A DNA stretch of 64,000 nucleotides from Coniochaeta sp. PMI_546 (GCA_021432605.1 MU271146.1:992001-1056000); one strand, 5' to 3'; shown: positions 20,406 to 33,500, counted from the first letter of the stretch. Numbers and translations: made by a program. The notes: generated by a model from the sequence alone, not told the origin.

Positions 20406-21294
20406 CCGAAGCCAGCCGTCCCACGTACCGTTGTTCGTCATCTCGTAGCATGCAGCAGCGTAGTTTTGCCCGTAGGAGTGGTCTATGCCCACGTAGGCCA
20501 ACTCATGTAGTTGGTCACCCCCGAGAACGGTGCCGTCGTGACCGGCCGGAGCCCAGTAGTGGATATGCACCTGATCCCAGCAGTCCGGTTCTTGTCTCTT
20601 GGAATTGTCGGCGGAAGTCCCATTTGACGGGAAGGAGAATGTACCGGAGAAGCCATCTTCGTGAATCTCTAGCGCTGTCACGCGCACCGATGCTGCTTCC
20701 TCGTCGGTCTGCGATGCTGTCTTGGCGAAAGACTTCAATGCCCCGCCTGTTGCCAGTTCGGACTGCGTGGCCGTGGTCGAGGAGTTCGTCACCAACGCGG
20801 CGTAGAGCTGACCCCAAGTGATGAGGCTTTCGCTGTCATCCCTCTTGGCCTGAGGGCCGGCGTCTGAGGCGTCGTCAACCTTGCCTTGAACCCAGCTGGT
20901 TACATTGGCCAGGCTCGAAAAGATACCACCGGATCCGGCAACCAACACATAGCAAGCCGCGAAGACGTAGCCGTTGATGCAGATCATGTAGTTGCCCCCA
21001 AGACCATTGTTTGACTCATATACGACAAAGTTGCCGGCGCCATTGCAGTTCACACGGGCCTCAATAGTGGCCGGCGTCATTCGTTCGCGTGGCTTACTCA
21101 GCTGGAGGGAGGCGGCGTTGGTGAACCTGTTCCCAAACAACACAGCTGAAAGGACCAAGTTTGAGAACCTTATAGTGATGGGTGACAAGGATGGAGGAGT
21201 TGTCTTTGATGGTGACGGAATATCTACTCTGAGTGAAGAGCTTGAAAAAAATTGCGAGAAGAGTGATGCAGATGATGCCCGACAGAGGCGACAT
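20361..21294 (-). CDS. Putative secreted protein, 3' end cut by the RIP block
   Basis: Proposed exons are 21294-21228 and 21145-20361, with an 82-base intron (GTAGAT...TTTCAG), giving 283 residues. This joins a hydrophobic leader (MSPLSGIICITLLAIFFKLF) to the frame containing VNCNGAGNFVVYESNNGLGG, NGYVFAACYVLVAGSG and a C-terminal part with DCWDQVHIHYWAPAGHDG. Spaced cysteines and the leader suggest secretion. The family is not recognised. The coding part has normal GC, but its last 15 or so codons (VFSFLIYIIRIPR) are read from the AT-rich block, so the native C-terminus is probably lost. The splice is my inference. An alternative start is the ATG near 21080. Confidence 0.5.
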
Positions 21295-21619
21295 GACAAC
21301 AGGACTTTAACAATATTTATAGAGGTTATGTCGTGTCTTTCCCCTGCAATGCAGATGGGAGTTGCGAGTGAAGCTGGGAACCATGAGCTTCGACAATTTA
21401 CTAGCCATGGAGTCGTAGTCTCATGCAGTTGTAGAGCTGTGCCGCTCGCACACATGGGACTATTGGGCATGCGAGTGGGCGGAGCAGAGGTACCTGGTAG
21501 GCGAGAAGGATGCATGACTGTTGACCAGCTGAGCACCTGAGAGGCTTAGAGTCGAGTGGGTCGAGTTCAAGAAGCACCACTACAGCTGGTCTTTTAAAAT
21601 CCATAGATCACTATGAAAT

Positions 21620-22430
21620 ACAAACTTTTCTTTATCTTTTCTATTCTATAACACGCGAAAAAGATATTCGATTACCTTAACTAACGGGCGAACGGTAAGG
21701 TTTTCGAAATCCGTTTAGAATTCCGGTATTACCGGTAATTATTTTATCTTAGTAATAAAATTCCGATAATAGTTTTATTAACTAATAATATATAAAAGGT
21801 TAATACGTAATCTTATTCTAATATATAAGGTTTAATAAAGATTATTATTAATTAAAGAAAAAAAGAAGAAAAGAAATCCTTTACGGTTTAAAGGCGGAAG
21901 ATAAGTTTATAAATAATATATTTATAAGGGATTAGTTAATCTACCCCGCGGCCGAATATTCGCTAAACGACCGTACGTACGCCGTATATACGGTATACGT
22001 ACGGGAATTTATAAGATAAGGCTTTAGCCTTATTAGACCTTAGGTACTAACTTATTATAATAGATAATATAATATATAATAAAAAAGTTTAATAAAGACG
22101 TAATTATATAAGAGGTATATAACGATTACAGAACGTATAATTATAAATAATATTGAAAAGAGCGATAGCTACTTTTAATTTATAAAAAAGCCAGATATAA
22201 AGGTATATAAAACGTATAATTATAGATAATATCGAAAAGAACGCGATAACTACGTTTAATTTATAAAATAGTCGGATATAAAGGTTTCTTTACGACTTTT
22301 ATAACGTAAAGCAAGTTAAATAGACGTAATTTTATAGATAACTTCGTTAACTATAATAAATTCTAGTTTAAGAGCTACTAGCTAGATATTGATTTCTATT
22401 AGATATACGTCGGTTGAAGTTGACATTTTA
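21620..22430. repeat. AT-rich RIP-mutated block 2
   Basis: A second AT-rich block on the other side of the gene island, with the same dinucleotide signature (TA and CG common, CA and TG rare) and no open frames. Its right edge fades near 22420. The resemblance in composition to block 1 suggests both are remnants of inactivated repeats. I could not align the two by eye. Confidence 0.8.
22132..22284. repeat. Diverged tandem duplication, about 79-base period
   Basis: Two adjacent copies begin AACGTATAATTATA (22132 and 22211) and both run on to ATATAAAGG (ending near 22203 and 22284). They differ mainly by transitions, as expected if RIP mutated each copy independently after duplication. Confidence 0.8.
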
Positions 22431-23561
22431 GCAAGTCTAACGTAATCGGAACTAAGTTACTCGTGTTCAGGAGAGCGAGCGGGTGAGCAGCCTGAGCCTG
22501 CCTGAGGAAAGCACCAACTTCGACTAACTGGGTTGGGACTTCTGTGAGGTCCGGTTTCGTCGCAGACTCCTAAGTGGAAACACGTCAATCTTGCTCGGAT
22601 CTCTACGGGGCGCAAACTCGCTTATTGTAGCATAAGCTCAGATATTCAGGATTGGACTGATAATTCGCAGATATCATGACTCTCCACTTCGCTTCAAGTA
22701 ATTACCCAGGCGGTGGATGGAGTGATCGATATATCTATCTCTAAGCAGGACGCTTGTCCCGAACTATAGAAAGGCTATGCTGCCAGTTTGATTATGAAGC
22801 TCATTGCATTTTCTGCAGTCAAACTTCCTCTGGATCCTGACAGGTCAAACCCAACAGCGGCTCTCTCCTCGTAGAGATCAAATAAAGTAGAGCTTCGCAA
22901 CGGCTGTCGCGCTTTTCGTCTGCCTCACGTGGATGGGCAGAACGGACATTTGAGCAGAGTCAACGAAGCTCGAGTCCGTACCTGTCATAAACAACAATAG
23001 CTCTTGTTGTCCGTGGCTTTGGTAACCCCTCTGCTTCTGAATGGATAGGGGTAGCAGCCGTGACGAGGGACGCGCGATCAGATGTTGGGACAGGAAAAAG
23101 CTTACCGGCTGAGAATTTCATGTCTAGCTTGATCGTCGGTGTACTCTTATCTCCTGGGCTACCTCTTAGGCACACCAGATCCTGAAGTGTGGCCAGGCAG
23201 TTTATTCAGGTCTACGTGGCAAGGGTTGAGCGAAGAGCTACTTCGGTCAATTTAAAGCCTCTAAGGCTAAACTTAAAGATCATAAATTTATGATTGAACT
23301 TTTCTTTTTCACTTTGAAATCGCCAGGTCAATCAAAGTCGTTAATTAGCATTGCCTGCCATTCAGCAAGGCATGTTGTCTGTTCATGTCAAGTTGTTGAG
23401 AACCTATCTGCGACTTTTGATTCGTTTACGGAAGAAGAAAAAAAGAAGAAAAAAAAAAGATTAGGGAAAGTATGAAGTGAAATTAAATAGACCTTCCCTT
23501 ACTACTGCGACTGACATAATGTCGCGATATCTAGGTCTCCCGACCTATCCATCTCGTGAGT
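22431..23561. other. Intergenic region, no gene seen
   Basis: GC-normal DNA between RIP block 2 and the 3' end of the secreted protein gene. Only short frames. A purine-rich run (GAAGAAGAAAAAAAGAAG-type) lies near 23430-23460. Confidence 0.45.
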
Positions 23562-24584
23562 TTAAACCCCATCGCCCTTGTGGCCAATAGTGTCGATGGC
23601 AGGATCGCGCGCAAAGATCATCCTGGCCGTGTTCCCGCCGCAGAAGCTCGCACCGACACAGACGTTGACGCCGCAGCAGCTTCCGACGATGCACACCTGG
23701 CCGCTCGCGCAGTCGGAGCTGCCTGTACAGGTGGGGAGGCCGCTGCACGGGGTGCTGCCGTCGACGCAGAAACCTGTGGAATCCGTAGTGCTGCCGCACA
23801 CGCAGCTGCCGCCGGCGCCGCAGGCCGAGAATGTGGCGCAGGTCTGGCCAGTGCAGCTCGGATTCGAACAGGCACCGTTGTTGCAGATTCCGGAGGCGCA
23901 CTGTGGGCGACGAAGGATTAATATTACTAACACCAGAACGCTCAGGGGGGTAGAACATCACGACTGGGATGCGTATATCGAGCATGGAACTGAGAGGAAC
24001 TTCGTTATTCATGGAAGTAAGACTTACTACGTTTCCACAAGCACCACAGTTGTTGGGGTCCGAATTGATGCTCTTGCATGAGCCGCTGCATAGAATCTCG
24101 TCCGTTGGACAAGACGAGACGGTCACGGTCGCAGTGACAGTCACCGTCGTTACCGGAGTAGGAACGGTAATAGTTGTGGCGGTGATGCCCCAACACGAGC
24201 ACGCGCTGCTATAGGCAGCGGCATTGCTGCAAGGGCTCGCGTAAGCGGGAATGCTGGATGGCGATACCGTGACTGGTCCGTTGCCATTGTCGCGCTTGCC
24301 CGGAATGATATTGGTGATAGTCACGGTTGCGGTTGTAGTGACGGTTCTGTCTCTGGTGAGTGGTATTCCCTATGACGATGATCGCGGGTGAAGGGGACTA
24401 ACGAAGTAGCAGGCGTGACAGTGACCATTTGAAAGCTTGAGCAATCGGCCATACGCGAAGAGACGTCAGGCATCTTGCCCGTCCGAGTACCCGTAACGGC
24501 ACGGGCGCAGTTGTTGGCGTTGCATGTTGCTGCAACAACGCCCGAGACTAGGAGTAGTCCCGTGAAGGTCGACGTGAGATACAT
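23562..24584 (-). CDS. Secreted cysteine-rich protein with Stig1-like segment
   Basis: Three exons, 24584-24403, 24352-24028 and 23900-23562, with introns of 50 and 127 bases, join in frame to 281 residues. A signal peptide (MYLTSTFTGLLLVSGVVAA) precedes a Thr/Val-rich region with TVTTTATVTITN and TVTVTATVTV repeats typical of O-glycosylated fungal wall proteins. Next comes a cysteine block, SDPNNCGACGNVC, the hallmark of Stig1-type repeats. Splicing of intron 2 supplies the cysteine that completes NVC. The C-terminal 110 residues hold about twenty further cysteines in short CxxG-type spacings (SGICNNGACSNPSC, CASGQVCIVGSCCG). From composition it should be extracellular and disulphide-rich. 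A wall-protein or effector-like role is a guess. It is the nearest intact gene to the RIP blocks. Confidence 0.75.
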
Positions 24585-27500
24585 GACAGTGGGAGACGAA
24601 GTGATTGAGTTGAGTAAGTGATATATGGAATGATATACCCTGACGGCAAAAGGCTGATCGTATGAGAAGCTTGCGAAAGTGATCTTATCCCTAAAACGTT
24701 TGGCCAAATCTCTCGACCTTATATACCTCGAGCAAGTCTTGACACGATAGTCCTGCCAGCCGACTCCCGACCGAGCGCGCCCTCGTTAGCTCACGAATTG
24801 GGCAGCTGAGCCGACTTCCCAAGCCAGAAGGGTCCAACGCTCACTCACTGCCATGCAAGCCTCCTTCCACATCCCCAGAGATCAGTCTGCAAGAGGGTCA
24901 AAGAACTAACGCTTGGACATGTCTCACCGAGTCTAAGGCTCGGATCTATCTAATCCAACTCCATTCGTCGTGCCTGAAAAAGCTTAGTATTGGTTCAAAG
25001 CCAACCACGCCCGTTGAAGCTAGACATCTTGACATGGATTCTAGTGCCGGCAGAACCATCGAGTGGCCCAACAGTCAATATTGTAAGCCATCCGAGCCTT
25101 TCAATCTGCCAAACATATGTGTCTATTCGGATGAGGCTGGAGCGGCTGAGTTGACTATATGTTAGGCTGCATCGAGCTTAAGCCCTGCGGGGAAGCCGTA
25201 GACAAAGGCTCCACAGCCTTCGAACAATGACATACTGCGTAGCAATACCCTACTAATCCTATTCTTTGCAGCAAACCTCACCGCTGGATCTCGGCGTCCT
25301 CTATGGACTAGTTGTGCGCCATCTCGCCGACTGTCATGACGGCAACTGCCATATTACGTGCCCGCAATGTCAGGCGTCCAACCAAAAAAGGCAAGCATGA
25401 CGCCGACGGGCAGCTGAACTCCTCGCATTGAAGCCAGTTGCCGGGGCTGACTCCAATATGACCGCTTTCGGGGTAGATGTCAAATGTTATAGCCAGTTGG
25501 ATTGTATTCTTAGTCATAGGGGAGTTCATTATTGAATACGTGGACCCCAAACGAAAGCCGGAGTGCTTCAAGCAGAAGACCAGATAGATCTGGGTATGCA
25601 AGACGCATAGAACAAATACTCTATTGACAACATAGCTCTGAAGTAATTACCTCAATTGCCTCATATCAGCGGACATCTATGAATCCCTGCCGTCAGTACT
25701 CTAGAGTGCATATGCTCTTCAATATGCTCTTCATAGCAGGGTTTGTTGACGCTAGCTGACGACGAACTCAGAAGCCAAGTACGCCCATGTGAGCCACCAT
25801 GTCACTGTCTCACTGTCACGATTTACTACTGCCTGCTTATTATCACACTCGGCCAAGAATACTTAGGAAGCTTATACGACTGATTATTTGAAATGGAATC
25901 TATACACCAAAAATGGACTTTGACTTTGACTTGTTGCTGACCAGAACGCAATCTTGCAGCATGATTCTATGGGACAAACTTGCCTCCTAAAGGCAATTGT
26001 AAAACATGGGGCAGTCGTCTTTGATCTTACAAGGTAGAGTGAGTCAGTAAGCCGTTGCGGCACCAGCATATATTGGCTCAGGATTGTGAATGTCATGGTG
26101 GAAAGAGTCTCGCATTATGTGATGCCACAAGGGGTAGTTCTTCATTGTAGGGATCTCACTCAGGATAGGTTTTACCGTTTCAAGTATGCTTGATTCAAAG
26201 TCTGGGACTTCTCACAGCTCGGTTATGCAGGGCTCTGCTGGCCGCCAACACACACCTTTTGGAAAGCCTCTCTAGACTCTGATCAACTGTGCGGACGCTG
26301 TCCCGCCGCACCATACAGAGATACCATGTCTTCTCCAAGCCAGGTTCGGACATACGGGGCTGAAAATAGGGCTCGCTGCCAGCAGTGGTCAAGAATGTCG
26401 GCGATGGAGTTGAGTACGAGAAACAATCTCACAGATACGAGGCAACCAAGTCCGCTAACGACAAAGCGCTGCGACGTGGCTCATCAGCCACCGCGTACTA
26501 GTGTGATTTTTGTACCGTCTATGACCCTATCGCTAGCGAGAGCCATACAGACCGTATGCCATGCATGGTTGTATAGGAGCAGCCGTAATGTACATCAAAG
26601 CTCACAATCAAATGGAAAATGCAACATTATTGATATCCGGTGCTAACCACGCAACACTGCCAACTTATCCGCCACCTGCCTAACCCCAATGGAAGCCATC
26701 ACAGTCAAGCTACTCACCTTACATGTAGCTTGAAGGTGGTAATAGCACAAGGTAGAGTGCGTCTGAAGCAGGTCCGTCAAATGGTCTATGCGAAGTGGCC
26801 GATCGTCTTATTAGTTACCTTAAGCAATAAAAAGAGAGGAAGAGGAGAAAAGAGGAAGAGAGGAGGAGAGGATCAGTTCTCGGTAAAGATTAGATGTTAA
26901 TGTTGAGAGGGTTGTTTTATACGTTACCTCGGATGCTTTAGGTCGGAGGTACCGAATGAGATGCTAGAAGTGGAGAACCTTACGTAAGGTAGTCGATCCA
27001 GCTGATCGACAGCTGGCAGAGATGTCGGTTTCTGCCAAGTATCTTGGTCGAAACGGGATGAGGACGTTTCGCGTTTCGAGCCGATTTAACCGTACATGAC
27101 AGTGCAGCATGCAGACCGCACGATCGAAGTAGGGACTTGAATCTACAGTGCAAGATACAAACCTTCGGTGCTGTCGGGTTGTACAAGGTATCTTGGGCTG
27201 CTCAACCACGTTGATCTTGTTGGCTTTTTGTCTTTGTTCAGATGGCGTTCCTTTGGTGGGGATTTGTGCTTGTCAAGCATCTGTGGCTTCCCGGCCACTA
27301 CCGACAGTGAGCAAAGTGCAAGTGCGAACGACCCTGGTACAGGTGTAGAGGCTTTTAGGGAACACGAGGTGGCGACTATGACCACGATCTGCTATTTTAA
27401 GGGTCGATTCACCGGTAGTAAAGTCGACGATAAGGAGAACTTGTTTGCACTACAAGAATTCCTAAAAAGAAGTACATTGCTATAAGGACGATGATACATA

Positions 27501-28168
27501 CAGAGTACCTTAGGTAAGTCGTGAGTATACTATCTAGAGAGCCGTCGTGAAAGAGGGACATACAGTGTCTGATATATACCGCGTACGGTGTGCCGAAGTC
27601 TTTAGCGGCAGGGAACAATCCAGACGTTGCCCTGAGACGGCGGCAGGGAGCGGCTGGAGGATGGATGATGGAATGTTGTTCCCCCCCTGTCATTTGTGCA
27701 CACAGTTCCAACTCAGCCAACCCCAGCCAACACGAGCTAACGAGACTATTATGTATCTGACTGTCCATTCTCAGCGCTCCTCCCTATTTCCTGCTTTTCA
27801 AGACTCCACGGCCGCCATCCCTCCACGACTGAATGCCGTGACTTACTTGGTACTAACCCCCATCCTCTTCCAGCATACTCCTTCTCTTTGTCACCTTTTG
27901 CTGGCATCGCCGTCTATCTTTTTTTTGGCGTAGCATGCTGGATCTCATTTGTTTACACTTTTGATTCTCTTCCTTTCTTTTCTTCACGTTCCGAACACGA
28001 GCTGCGCCCCTGCACTCTAGGCCACCGATCAGATCGCACCATTCGCGATCGCCGAAAGGGTTATATTGGCCGCAATCTGTTGACGCTCCAGCAGAACTGA
28101 GTCTTGTCATCGCGAAGGCCCAAGCACACGCCATTGATCACAAGAAGGAATCTGGAAGAACTGACGCT
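24585..28168. other. Long intergenic region, no supported gene
   Basis: About 3.6 kb with only short frames on both strands and none carrying a recognised motif. A purine-rich run lies at about 26830-26875. The last 400 bases (27750-28160) are pyrimidine-rich, as expected for the promoter and leader of the csi2-like gene. The length exceeds the usual gene spacing in conserved parts of this window. Confidence 0.45.
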
Positions 28169-29269
28169 ATGGGGTCACAACGGCTTTCATTGAGGCGGTC
28201 GCTTCTTCTCTCGACATTCGCTGCCCTGTCTCTCTTTTCGGCTGCCGCCCTTGCACAGGGCAATACTAAGCAGACGTCCGCAACTTCAACACCAACGACA
28301 TCCACCGATGGCAAAACGACATCGACACCGACGGCCACGGATAAGGACCAGAAGACCTCATCCAAGTCAAGCTCAACCTCCGCCCTTCCGGCTCTGAGCA
28401 GCTCGACCACCACGACCTCGACCGGCGACCCGCCAAAGCTGACCGGACTGCCGACACTTTCAAAGACGGTCGATAACTCGTATCCAACTTACCCACCGCC
28501 ATCCCCACCTCCAGTCCAAAATGCCCCTTTCATGAACCGTTCCACTTTGCCCGACGGCACAGTCTTTATCGCCGTGGGCGCCATCCTCGGTCTATTTGGC
28601 GCAGCAATTCTCATATGGCGCGGCATCGTCGCCTACCTGCTCAAGCGCTCCGTCGAGAAAGCCGCCATGGCCCAGCACACTACCAACGACAAGGTCGCAG
28701 CCTCCTTCCCAGCGCCACCAGACACGTTCTACAAGTACACGGATGACTCTTCCCCGTCCCTCACAGCAGCCGGCTTAGGCTCTGGCCGCGGACAGCGCCG
28801 CACCACCCGCGGACCCATACCCTCGCAAACCCCCAGCACAACAAACCTCTTCTTTTCACCCACCGCCGCCGCCGGCGCAGGCAGCATGAACAGCGCAAGC
28901 CGCAACTCCTCCTTCCTACCCTCGGGTTTCTACGCAGCCACCTCGGCAGCGCCGGCTCAAGGCCACGGACCCTCCATCAGTCTGTCCAACCTGAATCCTG
29001 TGAACAACCGCAACAGCCACGTCCCCGTCAGGCAAACTCCCCCAGAGTCGCCCGAGCTCGCGCCCAGGACGACGCCCCCGCATGGTCACGTCGGTCGCAA
29101 CAACTTCAGCACCAGCTCCATCAGCCTGAACCGGCCGCCTAGCGGGCGGGCACCCAGTGCATTCTTGGACGATCTGCTCGACGAACAGCCGAGCGCCTTC
29201 CCGCCAGCTGCGCCGCAGGGAGGTGGGCATCATCGCGGTTTCAGCAATGGGCAGCAGCCACGATATTGA
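28169..29269 (+). CDS. csi2: Csi2/Prm5-like single-pass membrane protein
   Basis: One exon of 366 residues. A signal peptide ([19 protein letters not shown]) leads to a Ser/Thr-rich lumenal region. A short conserved block [20 protein letters not shown] and [17 protein letters not shown] then forms the single transmembrane segment (about residues 134-155) and its basic cytosolic flank. The C-terminal 190 residues are Ser/Pro/Gly-rich and disordered. The conserved membrane block matches my memory of the yeast Csi2/Prm5 group, linked in yeast to chitin synthesis or the vacuolar membrane. The exact role in filamentous fungi is not established. It is convergent with the Yor1-type transporter gene. 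Confidence 0.7.
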   Translation: MGSQRLSLRRSLLLSTFAALSLFSAAALAQGNTKQTSATSTPTTSTDGKTTSTPTATDKDQKTSSKSSSTSALPALSSSTTTTSTGDPPKLTGLPTLSKTVDNSYPTYPPPSPPPVQNAPFMNRSTLPDGTVFIAVGAILGLFGAAILIWRGIVAYLLKRSVEKAAMAQHTTNDKVAASFPAPPDTFYKYTDDSSPSLTAAGLGSGRGQRRTTRGPIPSQTPSTTNLFFSPTAAAGAGSMNSASRNSSFLPSGFYAATSAAPAQGHGPSISLSNLNPVNNRNSHVPVRQTPPESPELAPRTTPPHGHVGRNNFSTSSISLNRPPSGRAPSAFLDDLLDEQPSAFPPAAPQGGGHHRGFSNGQQPRY

Positions 29270-30590
29270 GCAGAGAATGATATTTTCATTAGCGGAATAG
29301 CGTTCGAGGCGAGCGAGCAGAGTGTGGTTGTTTAGACATTGGCGTTACCGGGGAGCATCATCATCGCAAAAAGAATTTGCCGGCGGCAAAAAATTTCCTG
29401 TACATGGACCACAAGCACAGGACGAACCTTAATCAGTCTCCCGGATTCTTCGGCCATGCATATGCAATGGTCGCAGGTGGGGAGGCGGGTTACCTGTGTG
29501 CATACGTTGTACTACCGGCATGGGAGAGGAGTACGGGGATGGGTTTGGCCTCTTTGTTTTTCCGTCTATCATTTTGATTACAAGGCTCGCACCTGTACTA
29601 TCGTTGTTTATTGAGTCTATAGTCTTCGCTTCTTGAATAGACTCCGTCAGTCACAGCAAGCTGGTATCTCACACCAAGCTTATACGCAGCCTGGAGGCCA
29701 TCGACCCTCTTCCCGCATCTTTTCTGTTCTTCGTTTCTGATAAGCGGCCTGTGGGGGACGTACAGCAGCCAAACGGTCATCTGAGCATGGTGGCTTGCAT
29801 TGACAATCTGCAACCACCCTTCAACCCCACGATATGGATTGCCCGCGATAGCGTGTACCGATGCCGTGCAACGTGTCAGCCATGCGGTGCATACGGACTC
29901 TAACTTTCTGTCTGCCGCGAGCCGTTGGCTGGGACGCGAGGGGCCACCTTTACACGACATACTGACGAAGCGTACGACATAAACTGACCGAATAGTCAAT
30001 GACGGTTGCTCGGTCGTACTAAAAGTCCAGAGAGAATCAAGCATATCCCAGCCTTGAGCCCCGGTAGCCGTAATCCCGATCGATGACATGTATGCATTCG
30101 GCTGGCGCGAGTGGACAAGCTGATCGACCTATGGTAAAAAAGTGTAAAGTAAGCGAAGTCACCGTGCCTAATGCTGACAGCGTAATAATCTCGATGAGTG
30201 GCCTATGGTAAACAGCTCATCTGTTTCAGATTCCGGTTGTTAGACAAGTAATACCGGAGGAAGAGACAGCCTGACGAAATAGTAAGCCCTAAGCATCTAG
30301 AAGGATGGAAGGAAGAAATGACTGGGATTCACTATGGCGGCAGTTTATATGTATATAGAGGTACGTAGACCACTCCAACGAACTGCACACGTAAGTCCAA
30401 CTTGATCTCGCGAACGCTCATCTTTAACTATGCAAAAAGCCATGCCCAAAAAGCGATGTCACATATCTGTAGTAAAAACAAGAAGAAAAAGACAAAGAGA
30501 AAACTGGGTTCCAGAGACGCCATCTCAGTCCCTTGTTCTATTAGCCTTTTCACCCTTCCTTCTTCTCACTCCCCCCCTGGCCCCTCCAAA
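29270..30590. other. Intergenic region between convergent genes
   Basis: Holds the 3' ends of the csi2-like gene and the ABC transporter gene. No supported coding frame or RNA gene. The phrase CCTATGGTAAA recurs at about 30127 and 30202. Confidence 0.45.
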
Positions 30591-33500
30591 TCACTCTTCT
30601 CGCGTCTCCCGCGTCTGGACCCTAACGATACCGTCCCGCCCGTCCATCTCCTCCCTCGCGCCGCGGATATCCTCGACCCGGATACCGCTCCGATCACACA
30701 TGCCCCTAAAGATCCCGCCCTCCATCTTCCACAGGTTGATCGGCGTGTCCATCTCAGCTATGCGGCCCTTGTCCATGACGCAGATCCTGTCGTAACCAAT
30801 GATAGTCCGCAGCCGATGGGCGATACACAGCAGAGTCTTGCCCCGGAAGCCGGTGGCGATGGTAGCCTGGATCTTGTCGTCGGTCTCCATGTCCACGGAC
30901 GAGGTAGCCTCGTCGCAGACGATGATCTGGGAGCCGCGCACGAGGGCCCGGGCAAGAGCCATGAGCTGACGCTGACCCAGGGAGAAGTTCAGGCCGTCTT
31001 CTTCGACGATGCTGTCTAGGTGGATGCGGGAAGGGTCTTTGGCGGCTGGGGCGAGGGCGTTGGAGCTCGAGGAGGCTGTGGGAGGGATTGCGCCTGGACC
31101 GCTGTCCTCGGCGACGAGATCTGCTTGCCGCAGGGCGGACCAGAGCTCCAAGTCGGTATGTTCCCCGAAGGGATCGAGGTTGCCGCGGACCGTGCCGCGG
31201 AAGAGGGTCGGGTCTTGCGGGATGATGGCGAGCCGAGAGCGGAGGTCTTGCAGACCGACGGTGGCGATGTCGAGGCCGTCGATGATGATGTGTCCGCCAG
31301 ATATCTCGACGAGGCGGAAGAGGGTCGACATGATGGACGACTTGCCTGCTCCAGTGCGGCCGACGATGCCGATGCGCTCACCGCCTTTGATGTGCATCGT
31401 CAGACCTTGAAGAACAAGGGGCAGGCCGGGACGATACCGCATCTCGACGTTGTCGAAAATGATCTCGCCCTTTTCGGGCCAGGACTTGCGGACTTCGATG
31501 GTCTTGAGTGGCGCCTCTTCTTCGAGCTGGGTGCCGTAGTAGAGGATACGCTCGACAGCGTTCATGCCGTTCTCGACTTCGGCGAGCTGGCGCACCGTGA
31601 ACTGTATCATCTGCACGATGGCGAGGATGTAGGACAAGACCAAGCCGCCAATGGACGGGTTGACGTTGAAGCGCGACGTGACGACTAGGATACCGGTGGT
31701 GAAGACGAGTGCATTGCCAATCATGTCGAGACGGATGGACAGCCAGCGCTGGTTGGAGTAGGTCAGGAAGTAAGCCGAGTCCATCTCGTCGATGGCCTTG
31801 CGAATGTCGATGATGAACTTCTCAGTCAGACCATAGGCTCTAATGCAGGCCACACCAGTAAGACTCTCGCCGAACTTGGCGAAGACGTTTGAACGGAGGA
31901 CCGACTCGAACCGCTTGACCTCTCTCGCTGACGAGCGATAGTAGCTCGTCGCGAAGATGAACAGGCAGAAGAGCGGCACTAGGGCGATGGCAAAGTAGTG
32001 AAAGAAAGCGATGATGAGCGCAAAGACGGCAATGATGCTAGCTATGCTGAAGAAGTACATGCGCATGGCGTCCGAGAGGGTGTTGTCCATGACGTCAACG
32101 TCCCGACTGAAGCGGTTGGTGATGCGACCCAGCGGCGTGGTGTCGAAGAACGACATGGGTGCGCGGAGAACGCGGACGACGGCCATCTTGAGCAGGTTCT
32201 TGCTTGCGGATGTGCCGTAGACGGTGAGAGCAACCATGAAGGCGAACATGAGCAGTGCTTGCACGGCACCCAGGGCGGCGTACACACCGATGTAAACGCC
32301 CATGTCCAGGCCGAACTTGTCCGAAGTCCAATACGAAAGCCACAAGCTCGTCATGATGTTGGCACCTTGCGACATGACAAGAAGGGCAATGGTGATGGGT
32401 GCGTTGAGTATGCTGCCGGAAGCTTTGATATATGATTCGTACACAGACCAGGGCACGCTTGACACAGCGCGCTCCTCCGTCTGCATGAGGGTCTTACCCT
32501 TTTTCTTCTTCTTGTCGCCGACGTCCGCTTCTGCAACAACCGGAATCAAGGCGCCGTCCTTCTTCTCTTCCACGGCTGTGGTCTCTAGCAGCTGCTGGAA
32601 TGCGACAGAGTCCCTCATGAGATTGTCAAAGGTGTCGATAGCCTGGATTTTTCCGTTCTCCATCCAGATAATGCGGTCGCATCTGTTCAGCACCCAAAGC
32701 TGATGTGTTGCTAAGATACGGCACTTGTCTTTAAGCAGGCCGAGAATGGCATTGTCGAAGATGTGTCGACCAACGTGGGCATCTACAGCACTGAGTGGAT
32801 CGTCCATCAACACCATGTCGGCATCGAAGTAGATAGCCCTGGCGATGTTGAGTCGCTGCTTTTGGCCGCCGGAAATGGTGATACCTCGCTCGCCAATCTC
32901 GGTCAGGTCACCGTTCGGTAACATGTCTAAATCTGCTTGAAGAGCACAGCTACAGAAGATTAGCATCTCCAAAGGATGGTGTGGCCACGACCGAGAACTT
33001 ACGCGTTGATCACTTCCTTGTACCAGTCCCTATCCATCTCTTTGCCAAACAGGATGTTCTCCCGCACGGTGCTATTTTGAATCCAGGCATACTGAGGACA
33101 AAAGGCCCGAGAGGCGCCCAAAACAACTTCACCGCTAGTTTTCCTCATATCGCCGGCCAGAGCAGCCAGCAGCGAGCTTTTCCCGCTTCCGACACTACCG
33201 ATGACGGCAACCAGCTCATTGCGCCCAATCTGGAAGTTGATGTCTTGTAACTTGAACGGCTCCCGCTCCTCGACCAAGGTACTGGCATCCTCATCGGAGG
33301 ACCCAGGCCTCTTCCTGTCCTTCGCCACCTCCTTCTTGCCCTTGGAATCGCCGGCCATTGTACCCTCTTTGTCTTGTGTCGGTGTCCTCTCCCAGGTGAA
33401 GGTGGCATCTACCATCTCCACGGCGTTGGGACCATCAGTTTTGAAAGTCGCTTCCTCTTCCCGTTCCTCCGACAGCAGAAACTCCTGAATTCGAGCCAAA

